From NCBI RefSeq assembly GCF_020422885.1, contig NZ_CP084622.1, forward strand, positions 4,483,001 to 4,547,000: a stretch of 64,000 bases of DNA, in the 5' to 3' direction. The stretch is from Mesobacillus sp. S13 (GTDB lineage: Bacteria; Bacillota; Bacilli; Bacillales; Cytobacillaceae). Below, in pieces: positions 43,189 to 51,053 of this stretch (its first letter is position 1; each line of letters starts with the position of its first letter). A program made the translations under genes and the position numbers. The notes beneath the pieces were generated by a model that was given only the letters and a program-made list of their open reading frames with translations, did not search any database and was not told the DNA's origin.

Positions 43189-43824
43189 ATCCCAGCTGAC
43201 GTTTTCTTTGATGACTCTTGCGGGGTTTCCTGCTGCCAGGCAACCTGGGGGGATATCATTCGTTACGACTGAGCCAGCTGCGATGATGGCTCCGTCGCCG
43301 ATGGTTACTCCTTTAAGGATGGTTACTTTGCATCCTATCCAGACATGGTTGCCTATATGGATCGGAGCGGTCATTGGCGGTGTTACATCGTTATATTCAA
43401 GCTCATGGAAATCGCTGTCTATGATGGTTAAATCCCATGATAGAGCGCAGTCTGCACCAATCACGATTTCTTGGCTGGCGTAGATTTTGCTGTCTGCTGC
43501 TACATAGGTATTGTTGCCGATTTTCAGTCTCGCACCATCATTTACAATGGCTACGACACCACGGCCAAGATTCACTTTGCCGTTGATCTCAAGAGTCGCA
43601 TTCTTTCTGACCCTCATTACCGCTTTTGCTTCGCTAAGTTCCGAAACCGGACGGCCAATTGAAAGACGGCCATTTATGACGACTTTGGCAGTTTTATCTT
43701 TTTTGAATATATGTCCCCTTCCACAGTAAACCGGAACACTGAATGGATTTTTAAGAGAATATTTAGCACTTACCAGAATGCCCTTGATGACATCCGGAAG
43801 ATAATGACTCTTGTACGTTAACAT
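43186..43824 (-). CDS. Hexapeptide-repeat acyltransferase (maltose/capsule O-acetyltransferase-like)
   Basis: The 212-aa protein is a left-handed beta-helix: NATLEINGKVNLGRGVVAIV, IGNNTYVAADSKIYASQEIV, and the C-terminal catalytic part IIDSDFHELEY, IHIGNHVWIGCKVTILKGVT, IGDGAIIAAGSVVTNDIPPG, NPARVIKENV. The histidine of DFHE is the usual catalytic base. Such enzymes O-acetylate sugars of capsules or wall polymers. It is not linked to an operon; a REP-like palindrome abuts its stop. The acceptor is unknown, though secreted polysaccharide or teichoic acid precursors are likely. Confidence 0.85.
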   Translation of the reverse strand: MLTYKSHYLPDVIKGILVSAKYSLKNPFSVPVYCGRGHIFKKDKTAKVVINGRLSIGRPVSELSEAKAVMRVRKNATLEINGKVNLGRGVVAIVNDGARLKIGNNTYVAADSKIYASQEIVIGADCALSWDLTIIDSDFHELEYNDVTPPMTAPIHIGNHVWIGCKVTILKGVTIGDGAIIAAGSVVTNDIPPGCLAAGNPARVIKENVSWD

Positions 43825-44059
43825 CCAGATCGCTCCTCGTGATGGGATTTTTTAATATAATAGCAAGCTTCTCCTGACGTGTCATTAGTCAGCATTTCCC
43901 TTTTCTGGGCGGGTTTAACCGTATTGTTACAACGTCTGGAAGAGTTATCAAGTTACCTGGTAAGATAGTCCGGTTTATTTGGATACAACATCCATATGAC
44001 TAGTATATATCCCCCGGGAATTTACAAATAAAACACCATTTTGTAATATAAAAATAATT

Positions 44060-44098
44060 TTTCGACAAAGCTCGGGTCGTGCCTGTCACCACCCGAAT
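44060..44098. repeat. REP-like palindrome, family 2 (inverted copy)
   Basis: TTTCGACAAAGCTCGGGTCG then TGCCTGTCACCACCCGAA; one arm carries a changed base (GGTCGTGCC). Confidence 0.75.
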
Positions 44099-44103
44099 AA
44101 TTG

Positions 44104-44229
44104 AAAAGCGCAAGCGCCTGGTCAGCCCCGACAAGCGCTGGAGGTCTGCCCATGGAAGTCGTTCTTTGACTTCACTGGGCGGACCGAAGCGTCTCGAGGG
44201 GCTAGGCGCTGGAGCTAGACAATTCTCTA
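44104..44229. repeat. Long dispersed repeat, family 3 (copy 1)
   Basis: Starts AAAAGCGCAAGCGCCTGGTC, contains two arms GGTCTGCCCA..GAAG and CTTCACTGGGCGGACC that form a long stem, and ends GGCGCTGGAGCTAGACAATT. A longer copy with the same arms is at 45181. Such GCGCAAGCGCC elements are scattered through many Bacillaceae genomes. Confidence 0.8.
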
Positions 44230-44263
44230 TGTAGAGTTCTACACTTTCTTCCCAAAACAAAAA

Positions 44264-44286
44264 CAGGCCGGACTGCGTCCGGCCTG
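44264..44286. terminator. Terminator-like hairpin after the 44318 gene
   Basis: AGGCCGGACTGCGTCCGGCCT, the same stem as at 43126 with one loop base changed; on the minus strand it is followed by GTTTTTGTTTTGG. Confidence 0.75.
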
Positions 44287-44289
44287 AAT

Positions 44290-44318
44290 TCGACATATTT
44301 CGGGTGGTGACAGGCACC
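44290..44318. repeat. REP-like palindrome, family 2, touching a stop codon
   Basis: TCGACATATTTCGGGTGGTG then ACAGGCACCTA. It lies between the stop of the 44318 gene and its terminator. Confidence 0.75.
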
Positions 44319-45106
44319 TATAATGCTGCTTTTGCTTTGTTGATGAGTGCTGCTCTTCGTTGTTTTTTTGCTGTTTCGTATGCTGTTTTGTATTGTTGTG
44401 CGGCTGATGAGTTGTAGCCGTTGTCTTTCAGTTCTTTTACGAGTGCTTTGTAAACGTAGTTGAATGCGCCGTCTGTGTTGCGCTCGAGGATTTTGCCGGC
44501 AGTGTTGTATTTGGAATAGAAGTAGAAGTAGGATACTTCCTCTCCATTTTTCTTTTTCGCCACATATTCACCGATCGCATGTCCTACTAAAGCATCGATT
44601 TTTCCATTTGCCTGCGCTTCGAGCTCACGGAAGCTCGGCTCGTACTTGGCAGCGATCTGCTCAGCAGTTGGCTTCGGTTTGCTGTTGCCTTTATTGGAAC
44701 TGCTCTCGGTTGCTCCTGCTTGGGAAGAAACCTTCTTGTCCGTGCTTGTTGCAGGCTGGCTTTTAGAACCATCAGTTGTATTTGAAGAGGCTGTTGAACC
44801 AGTGGTTGTTGAAGCTTCAGTTGTTTCCTCTGATGCTCCCTCTTCACTCTCTTCCGTTGCACTTCCTGCAGAAGTATTTTCACTCGCGGAATCGCTAGGA
44901 GCTACGTCCTCGCCACTCTCTTCAACAGCTGAATCCTCACTGCCTTCTTCACCAGGCAGTGCGATATCATATTCCTCAGCCACTACATCTTTTACAACTT
45001 CATCCTGCGTTTCGTATGTCTTTACTTCCAATAGATAATAAAGTGTTCCTGCTCCAGCCAATAACACGACAGAAATGGCCGCCAGGACGATTTTCCACTT
45101 TTTCAT
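44318..45106 (-). CDS. Membrane-anchored protein with long disordered linker, 262 aa
   Basis: An uncleaved-looking N-terminal membrane helix (WKIVLAAISVVLLAGAGTLY) is followed by about 100 residues of acidic, then Ser/Thr/Gly-rich low-complexity sequence. The C-terminal 100 residues form a folded domain (KPTAEQIAAKYEPSFRELEA; GHAIGEYVAKKKNGEEVSYF; AINKAK-like end RRAALINKAKAAL). The layout suggests that the C-terminal domain is held in or beyond the wall on a flexible stalk. No family is recognised. It stands alone between two family-3 repeats. Confidence 0.7.
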   Translation of the reverse strand: MKKWKIVLAAISVVLLAGAGTLYYLLEVKTYETQDEVVKDVVAEEYDIALPGEEGSEDSAVEESGEDVAPSDSASENTSAGSATEESEEGASEETTEASTTTGSTASSNTTDGSKSQPATSTDKKVSSQAGATESSSNKGNSKPKPTAEQIAAKYEPSFRELEAQANGKIDALVGHAIGEYVAKKKNGEEVSYFYFYSKYNTAGKILERNTDGAFNYVYKALVKELKDNGYNSSAAQQYKTAYETAKKQRRAALINKAKAAL

Positions 45107-45180
45107 AAATAACCACCTCTAGTAATGAGTATGTTCACTCTGGCTGTAAGCTAAAAGGAAAAATTTCTCTTTTCACAAGA

Positions 45181-45366
45181 AAAGCGCAAGCGCCTTGGTC
45201 AGCCCCGACAAGCGTTGGAGGTCCGCCCAGTGAAGTTGCTCTTTGACTTCATTGGGCGGACCGAAACGACTCGAGCTGCTCAAAGCTAACTCTTCTCGCA
45301 AGATACTCCAGGAAGCCTACCCAAAGATGAAAACTGGCTAGGCGCTGGAGCTGGACAATTCTCTAA
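45181..45366. repeat. Long dispersed repeat, family 3 (copy 2)
   Basis: Starts AAAGCGCAAGCGCCTTGGTC, has the 16-bp arms GGTCCGCCCAGTGAAG and CTTCATTGGGCGGACC, an insert of about 60 bp not in copy 1, and ends GGCGCTGGAGCTGGACAATT. Confidence 0.8.
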
Positions 45367-45409
45367 GTAAAATTGGTTAAATTTTCATTTTTGTTTCAAA
45401 TAAAATGAA

Positions 45410-45441
45410 AGCTGAACCGCCCATCAAGAACGGTCCAGCAT
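45410..45441 (-). terminator. Terminator of the 45451 gene
   Basis: GCTGGACCG and CGGTTCAGC form the stem on the minus strand, followed by TTTCATTTTATTT. Confidence 0.7.
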
Positions 45442-45450
45442 CTTTACTTA

Positions 45451-47304
45451 TTATTGAATCCAGGCACCATCGCTGCCTAGACGATAGCCGCCAATTGTTG
45501 TGTTGGCTGCCATGACACCGCTGTTGTACATGTAGTACCACTTAGTGCCTACCTTTACCCAGCCTGTTTTCATGACTCCGCCGTTATCGAGGTAGTACCA
45601 CTTGTAGTTGTACTTCAGCCAACCAGTCTTCATGTCGCCGCCTTTGTTCAGGAAGTACCATTTGCCGCCATCCTTGATCCAGCCAGACTTCATGACTCCG
45701 CCGTTATCAAGGTAATACCACTTGGTTCCATCCTTGACCCATCCAGTTTTCATGAAACCGTCAGTTTTATCAAGATAGTACCACTTATAACCGTTATACA
45801 ACCAGCCTGTTTTCATGTCACCATTTACTGCATCAAGGTAGTACCACTTAGTACCTTGCTTGAACCAGCCAGTTTGCATTTCACCATTGTAGTTGAAGAA
45901 ATACCACTTGCCTTTGATGAATTCCCAGCCGCTTTGCATTACGCCATCTGCATTGAAGTAGAACCACTTGTTGCCGATTTTTTCCCAGCCAGTTTCAGCT
46001 GCGCCAGTGCTCTTGTTGAAGAAGTACCAGTTGCCGTTAACTTTTTCCCAGCCAGTAACTAGTGCTCCTTCATTACTCTTATCTTCATCGAAGTAGTACC
46101 TGTAAGAACCTACTTTTGTAAGACCCATTGCCATTACTCCATCTTCATGGAAGTAATATGTTTTACCTTTGATTCTTTCGAAACCTGTCTCCATTACACC
46201 GGAACTCAGGTTCAGGTAATACCATTCGCCATTCCACTTCAACCAGCCAGTTTTCATGGCACCATTAGCTTCAGGGTCAAGATAATACCAGTCTCCACCA
46301 TCTTCCAGCCAGCCAGTTACATGCTCGCCTTCAAAATCAATGTAATACCATTTGCCGTTTTCATAAGTCCAGCCTTCAATTCCCACAACAACCTGGAATG
46401 GAGACTGTGAACCATTCGCATCCGCTACATAAGCGTTAAAAGTATCTTGTCCAAGACTTGCAACCATGTATCGCATTTCCTGGAATGTTGTAAGGTAATC
46501 TGAACCTTCACCGATGATATCGGCAAGCTCTGCAAGTGTTAGCTTGTCAACACTCATTGTTGCTACGCCATCTACAAACTTAACATCTGTTTCATCTCTA
46601 TAAAGAGCTGAATCATTTGAGAAAGTTGATAGAGTGCTAGCATTGTCTGAGTAGAACTCAACAGCTGTTACTTGAACATCCCCGTCTTTACCAGCAAGGT
46701 CAAGATAGAATTGGTTGCTCGCTACTTTTTCAAGTGCAACTGGACCATTGTTTGTAATCAAAGTAATGCCATCTAGTTCAACTGCGTTTGATGCAGGAAC
46801 TTCCAATGAATCGTTAGAAGTGAAAAGAACGTCAAGGACGTCAAAATCACCATTTCCATAATCGGCTGTTGCTGTTACCCATGCCTGGTAGTTCACAGGG
46901 TACATCAGCTGGCGCAGAAGCTGGATGGATACACCATCGCTTTGCTTATCAAGATCGCCAAGTACTTCTGAAACAACGTACTCTGCCTTGCCGTCAGCTA
47001 CTTGAATCGTAGCGTCTGGGAAGAAAGGATTTAGAGTTAGAAATTCAAATGTTACAGATTCGACACCATCTGGCGTGAATACAGTGAATTTTTCCACTTT
47101 ATCCGTTTCTTGTAGACCTACTTCGGAAATGAAGTCATCTACATTGAATTCCATTGAATCTTCATCTGGAGTAACGACATACTCTTTTCCAGCAATCGTC
47201 ACGACAAAATCATAAATTGAAGTATCAGCAAACGACGCCTTAGGCGCGAGCACTGATAGCAACATCACAAAACCAAGAAATAAGACCGATAGTTTTTTGC
47301 TCAA
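45451..47304 (-). CDS. Secreted protein with unknown N-terminal domain and 14 choline-binding repeats
   Basis: The TTG start follows GGAGGGG. A signal peptide (MSKKLSVLFLGFVMLLSVLA) leads to an unrecognised ~290-residue beta-rich, acidic domain (IYDFVVTIAGKEYVVTPDED; DFISEVGLQETDKVEKFTVF). Fourteen GW...WYYL repeats follow, with the cap NTTIGGYRLGSDGAWIQ identical to other proteins of the window. The repeats place it on a phosphocholine-bearing wall polymer. No catalytic motif is visible, so it may be an adhesin or structural protein. It is divergent from the ECF sigma factor gene, which may control it, but no matching ECF promoter was found before it. Confidence 0.85.
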   Translation of the reverse strand: MSKKLSVLFLGFVMLLSVLAPKASFADTSIYDFVVTIAGKEYVVTPDEDSMEFNVDDFISEVGLQETDKVEKFTVFTPDGVESVTFEFLTLNPFFPDATIQVADGKAEYVVSEVLGDLDKQSDGVSIQLLRQLMYPVNYQAWVTATADYGNGDFDVLDVLFTSNDSLEVPASNAVELDGITLITNNGPVALEKVASNQFYLDLAGKDGDVQVTAVEFYSDNASTLSTFSNDSALYRDETDVKFVDGVATMSVDKLTLAELADIIGEGSDYLTTFQEMRYMVASLGQDTFNAYVADANGSQSPFQVVVGIEGWTYENGKWYYIDFEGEHVTGWLEDGGDWYYLDPEANGAMKTGWLKWNGEWYYLNLSSGVMETGFERIKGKTYYFHEDGVMAMGLTKVGSYRYYFDEDKSNEGALVTGWEKVNGNWYFFNKSTGAAETGWEKIGNKWFYFNADGVMQSGWEFIKGKWYFFNYNGEMQTGWFKQGTKWYYLDAVNGDMKTGWLYNGYKWYYLDKTDGFMKTGWVKDGTKWYYLDNGGVMKSGWIKDGGKWYFLNKGGDMKTGWLKYNYKWYYLDNGGVMKTGWVKVGTKWYYMYNSGVMAANTTIGGYRLGSDGAWIQ

Positions 47305-47400
47305 AATTTCCCCTCCTATGTATCTGTTATTTTCTCAGGAGCAGGATGGATCCTGTTCCAGAAAGTGGTATGCATGATTTATTTTACAAAATTCGTCTTA

Positions 47401-47406
47401 ATTATA
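47401..47406 (-). promoter_or_regulatory. Possible -10 box of the 45451 gene
   Basis: A perfect TATAAT (minus strand) lies about 97 bp before the TTG start; the -35 region is unclear. Confidence 0.35.
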
Positions 47407-47463
47407 CAATATCAATCTAGTAAACTTTACACATAGATATAAAGTTAATTATTGGGAAATCTT

Positions 47464-47492
47464 ATCAACTTTTTTCCTAATAGAATCGTCTA
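47464..47492 (+). promoter_or_regulatory. ECF-type promoter before the sigma factor gene
   Basis: ATCAAC followed by a T-run, a 17-base spacer and CGTCTA resembles Bacillus ECF promoters (TGAAAC-N16/17-CGTC). It lies 30 bp before the sigma factor ATG, which suggests autoregulation. Confidence 0.6.
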
Positions 47493-47521
47493 AAGCTTAA
47501 AAAGACGACGGAGGTGAAGGA

Positions 47522-48076
47522 ATGCGAAGAGATCAAGTGATTGAGGAACTGATGGATGAGTATGGAACGAAGGTTCTTCACCTTGCCTATTCATACGTGC
47601 GGAACCGGCAGACGGCGGAAGATCTGGCACAGGAAATCTTCCTTAAATGCTTTCAGAAATACGAGACTTTTGAGGGTGAAGCGCAATTGCAAACCTGGCT
47701 ATACCGGGTGGCCTCGAATCATTGCAAGGATTATTTGAAAAGCTGGCACCATCGGAAGGTTCTTGTCACCGGCTATATCTCGTCCAAACTCGGCGGCCAG
47801 GAAGCTGGGCCGGAAAAACAATTGATCCAGAATGCGGAGAACCAGGAGCTTGTAGATGCGATGTTCAAGCTGCCGTTAAAATATCGCGAAATTATCTTTT
47901 TATATTTTTACCAGGAGTGTTCATTGAAGGAAGTAGCCGCAATCTGTGACTTGAACATTAATACAGTCAAGTCAAGACTTACACGTGCCAAAGAATTATT
48001 GAAAGCCATTTTACAAGAAAGGGGTGTGGACTATGGAAGAACAGCTGAAGAAACTGAAATCAGGTCTGAAGGATGA
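47522..48076 (+). CDS. ECF RNA polymerase sigma factor
   Basis: The ATG follows GGAGGTGAAGG. The 184-aa product has region 2 (HLAYSYVRNRQTAEDLAQEI; FEGEAQLQTWLYRVASNHCK) and region 4 (LKYREIIFLYFYQECSLKEV; DLNINTVKSRLTRAKELL), the standard ECF layout. Region 1.1 and 3 are absent as expected. The downstream gene overlaps it by 44 bp and has the form of a membrane anti-sigma factor. An ECF-like promoter precedes it. Targets probably include wall or polysaccharide genes, but this cannot be read from the sequence beyond its own promoter. Confidence 0.94.
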   Translation: MRRDQVIEELMDEYGTKVLHLAYSYVRNRQTAEDLAQEIFLKCFQKYETFEGEAQLQTWLYRVASNHCKDYLKSWHHRKVLVTGYISSKLGGQEAGPEKQLIQNAENQELVDAMFKLPLKYREIIFLYFYQECSLKEVAAICDLNINTVKSRLTRAKELLKAILQERGVDYGRTAEETEIRSEG

Positions 48077-49106
48077 GCTTGATGGTTTTGAGTTTGACGC
48101 GGGAATGAAGCGGAATGTATCCAGGCGGTTTGCGGAGAGCGGGAAGCCCAGAGGTTATCTTTTTCGAAGAATGATACCGGCGGGATTGAGTTTAGCCTTT
48201 TTGGCTGTTTTTAGCTTGGGGATGTATTGGGTGATTGAAAAGTATTATACAGAGAACCACGCAAATACACCGCCGGCCAAAGAAGAGTCGCCAGTCGCTG
48301 AAACACCGGATGACGACAAGCCCGAGTTGATTGTACCGCCGTATGTGCCAGATGGGTATGCCTTTAAGCATACTCACACAGATGGAGATGTTTATGAACA
48401 TATGTATATGAATGAACAGAATGAAGCAGAGTATTTTGCCTATATCATGCGAGAAGAAAAACCCGATTACCCTGTTCCTGACATCGCTGTTGATTTGGCA
48501 GATGGCCTGGTTGGCAAGATCAACAAAATTTCAGACGAACATCTTTTCTTAACCTGGCAGGATGAAGGTATGTATCAAATTGTTGAGCGTAAAGGCAGTC
48601 TGACCGTAGGCGAATTCAACAAGATTGCCGATGCGATTTTAAAAGCAAAGGGATACGAGCCGACGTTTGATTTACTCAGATTAAATATGGAGCCAGTGGT
48701 TGCTTTCGATGAGAAAACTGCTGTGGAAATGCTCACAAGGTACGATTATATTTGGAAGTCCGTTTATCAGGAGGCAGATACCCGGCCTGGCGGGAAGTTC
48801 CCCGACTTGAAAACAAAAGAAGAATTCTACCAGCTCTTCCTAGACTTTATATCTTATGAATTGGTGGAAAAAACCTTTAAATTTCGATTGGGTGAAAAAG
48901 AAGATGGAATTTATATTATCCCAATAGATCCAGTACCTAGCTTTTGGCCAGAGACGAAGTATAATCTAGCGCACATTTCAGAAGATGAATATCAGCTGAC
49001 CCAGATACAGGAAACCAAGAACAAAGCACCCGAAACCTTGGTTGTCACCTATAAGAAAACAGAAGGTATATGGAAGATAGAGTCAATCACAACAAAGACC
49101 GATTAA
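48033..49106 (+). CDS. Membrane anti-sigma factor-like protein
   Basis: The ATG at 48033 follows AAAGGGGTG; the GTG at 48024 lies in the ribosome binding site. The ~357-aa product has a short cytoplasmic N-terminus (MEEQLKKLKSGLKDELDGFE), one membrane helix (PAGLSLAFLAVFSLGMYWVI) and a large extracytoplasmic part with a DUF4367-like start (VPPYVPDGYAFKHTHTDGDV). This is the layout of anti-sigma factors of the RsiV/RsiX kind. It overlaps the sigma gene by 44 bp, so the two proteins are made together. A strong terminator follows at 49140. Confidence 0.82.
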   Translation: MEEQLKKLKSGLKDELDGFEFDAGMKRNVSRRFAESGKPRGYLFRRMIPAGLSLAFLAVFSLGMYWVIEKYYTENHANTPPAKEESPVAETPDDDKPELIVPPYVPDGYAFKHTHTDGDVYEHMYMNEQNEAEYFAYIMREEKPDYPVPDIAVDLADGLVGKINKISDEHLFLTWQDEGMYQIVERKGSLTVGEFNKIADAILKAKGYEPTFDLLRLNMEPVVAFDEKTAVEMLTRYDYIWKSVYQEADTRPGGKFPDLKTKEEFYQLFLDFISYELVEKTFKFRLGEKEDGIYIIPIDPVPSFWPETKYNLAHISEDEYQLTQIQETKNKAPETLVVTYKKTEGIWKIESITTKTD

Positions 49107-49139
49107 CAACCTGGCGAATATACAGCTACCAACACAAAA

Positions 49140-49173
49140 GGCGAAGGCCCTCCCTGGCGGGAGGGCCTTCGCC
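49140..49173. terminator. Strong terminator after the sigma/anti-sigma operon
   Basis: GGCGAAGGCCCTCCC-TGGC-GGGAGGGCCTTCGCC is a perfect 15-bp stem; the following sequence TCTATATT has only a short U-tract. Confidence 0.75.
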
Positions 49174-49179
49174 TCTATA

Positions 49180-49216
49180 TTCGACAAATTTCGGGTGGTG
49201 ACAGGCACCTGTCGAA
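49180..49216. repeat. REP-like palindrome, family 2
   Basis: ATTCGACAAATTTCGGGTGG then TGACAGGCACCTGTCGAA. It abuts the stop of the 49217 gene. Confidence 0.8.
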
Positions 49217-49528
49217 CTATACGATTCCCGAATCTCGTTTGACTCTTCTCAGCATTGATTCCCATATCCTTGAGCTGACCGAGATGATGATTAGTGTCCA
49301 TATGATACGGAATGCAAATTTAAGAGTTTCATGATCAATAAACGCTGCAAGCCAGTTTCCTGCATAGTAGATGGTCGATGTGGAGATCAACAATAAAACA
49401 ACAAATATAATGACTACTATTACTTTATGTTTCAAATTTATTTTTTTAATAAGTTCCTTATTCCTCACCAATATAAATAAGAGCAAAGAAAAGAACAAAA
49501 ATGCCGCAAACCCAAGTGCACCCACCAA
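49217..49528 (-). CDS. Small integral membrane protein, 103 aa
   Basis: Starts with GTG (MVGALGFAAFLFFSLLLFIL) and has three membrane helices, the second VIVVIIFVVLLLISTSTIYY and the third FAFRIIWTLIIISVSSRIWE, with a basic C-terminus. A ribosome binding site is not obvious, so the start is uncertain. No family is recognised. A family-2 palindrome touches its stop codon. Confidence 0.5.
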   Translation of the reverse strand: MVGALGFAAFLFFSLLLFILVRNKELIKKINLKHKVIVVIIFVVLLLISTSTIYYAGNWLAAFIDHETLKFAFRIIWTLIIISVSSRIWESMLRRVKRDSGIV

Positions 49529-49633
49529 ACAATCCCTGCCTTCAAAATAAATAATCTATCTGCAATCAATCTAGTATTCTCCGTTTCTCCGCCAATTCCT
49601 TCCAAGCAGGGATAGGCTCATCAAATAAACTGC

Positions 49634-49700
49634 TTCGACAAAATTCGGGTGGTGACAGGCACCTGTCGGATGAAATTCAGGTGGTGACAAGCACCTGTCG
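49634..49700. repeat. REP-like palindromes, family 2 (tandem pair)
   Basis: TTCGACAAAATTCGGGTGGT-GACAGGCACCTGTCG, directly followed by a second degenerate copy (TTCAGGTGGTGACAAGCACC-TGTCG). Confidence 0.8.
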
Positions 49701-49710
49701 ATGGCAGCAA

Positions 49711-49738
49711 AAAAGGAACGCTACGTAACGTTCCTCCT
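49711..49738 (-). terminator. Terminator-like hairpin downstream of the HlyD-type gene
   Basis: AGGAACG (49714-49720) pairs with CGTTCCT (49729-49735); the minus-strand exit is TTTTTTGC. Confidence 0.75.
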
Positions 49739-49764
49739 CTTTGTTTATTGCAGTTCTGGTTGTG

Positions 49765-49800
49765 TTCGACAAATTTCGGGTGGTGACAGGCACCTGCCGA
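49765..49800. repeat. REP-like palindrome, family 2
   Basis: TTCGACAAATTTCGGGTGGT then GACAGGCACCTGCCGA, between the HlyD-type gene and its terminator. Confidence 0.8.
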
Positions 49801-49803
49801 AAC

Positions 49804-51039
49804 CTATTTAAAGAACCCGACCATGATTTGCTTGAAGATGTTGCGTTTGCCTTCTTCTTTGAAGGTTTTTTTCTTTAATGAGTCGGTGTTGAGTTTGCTG
49901 AAGAATGGGTTGTCTGGCTGTTGTACGTTTTCTGGTTTTTGGACGATTAGTTCGCCTGGTTTGGCGCCTTTTTTGAGTTGTGTTTTGCCGCTTAGCTGCA
50001 GGCCTTTGCTGATTTTGCGCTTTTCGACGATGCCTTTTTCATTCAGGACGTAAATATAGCTGTTCTTCTTGCCCTTTTCGATGGCTTTCTCTGGAACTGT
50101 TGTTGCGTTTAGCACCTGATCTGTGATGACGCTGACATCGACATGCGAGCCTTTTAGAATTTGTTGTTCGGTTTCTTCACTAAGCGTGATTTCGAAGGGA
50201 TAGTGGCTCTCTGCATCCACAGATGGATCTGCTTCAGGATAGTCGGCAATCTTGGTCAATGTCCCCTCGACCTTCCCCTTGAGCAGGTCGGATTGCACGT
50301 ATACCTCCATGCCTTCTTCTACAGCCTTCAAGTCACGCTCACTGAACTTGCCTTCTACCTTTGGCTTGTCCGAAATAATGGTGACAATCGGATTCTTCAA
50401 TTCGTAGTTGACCTGTTTCACGGTGCCTGAGACTTCACTGTTCTTGCCAAGCTCATCGGTGCCTTCATAAGAATCAATTAAATCCTCATATTTCTCGATC
50501 TCCGCTTCGACCCGGCCCTTTTCGCGCTGCTTGTCATAGATTTCTTTTTCAAGCGAGAGATTCATCAGTTCATTTGAATCATCCCTTGTGCTGGAGCCGT
50601 CCCCAAAGACCGGGGTGCTGGCCGATGATGTCGACGCCGAGACACTCTGCAGATAGTTCAGCTGCTTGATTTGGTCATCGATCAAATTCGCTTCGGTGAC
50701 AAGCTGGCTTTTTTCCGCCTTCAGCCTTGCCAGGTCCTCATCGATGTTATTGGAAGAGTATTCGTACAGTGGCGTCCCACTGTCGATCTTATCGCCTTCT
50801 TTTACCAGGAAGCCCTTAAAGTCGCCATCTTCGTCATTATAGTAAACCTGATGCTCTTCCTCAGGAGTGACGACACCAGATGCATGAAGCGTCTCAGTAA
50901 GGTTGTCCTTCCCGACGGCAGCCCATTTATTGATATAGGATGAGCGCAGCGCTTTGCTGTCATCCTTCAAAGCCAAATATAGATTTCCGGACACAAAAAT
51001 AGTGCCGGCGGATAGTAGAATCGCTGTCTTTTTCTTCAA
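49804..51039 (-). CDS. HlyD/YknX-type periplasmic-adaptor-like membrane fusion protein
   Basis: The TTG at 51039 is eight bases after GGAGG; the GTG at 51048 is inside the site. The product (~411 aa) has an N-terminal membrane anchor (KKKTAILLSAGTIFVSGNLY), a lipoyl-like half (LHASGVVTPEEEHQVYYNDE), a long coiled-coil hairpin (DEDLARLKAEKSQLVTEANL; KEIYDKQREKGRVEAEIEKY), and beta-barrel parts (VKVEGKFSERDLKAVEEGME-like) near the end. This is the MFP layout used by B. subtilis YknX with an ABC exporter. The upstream gene is a YknW-like Yip1 protein. The ABC subunits expected next (YknYZ) are absent. Confidence 0.83.
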   Translation of the reverse strand: MKKKTAILLSAGTIFVSGNLYLALKDDSKALRSSYINKWAAVGKDNLTETLHASGVVTPEEEHQVYYNDEDGDFKGFLVKEGDKIDSGTPLYEYSSNNIDEDLARLKAEKSQLVTEANLIDDQIKQLNYLQSVSASTSSASTPVFGDGSSTRDDSNELMNLSLEKEIYDKQREKGRVEAEIEKYEDLIDSYEGTDELGKNSEVSGTVKQVNYELKNPIVTIISDKPKVEGKFSERDLKAVEEGMEVYVQSDLLKGKVEGTLTKIADYPEADPSVDAESHYPFEITLSEETEQQILKGSHVDVSVITDQVLNATTVPEKAIEKGKKNSYIYVLNEKGIVEKRKISKGLQLSGKTQLKKGAKPGELIVQKPENVQQPDNPFFSKLNTDSLKKKTFKEEGKRNIFKQIMVGFFK

Positions 51040-51053
51040 CTGGTGCACCTCCC

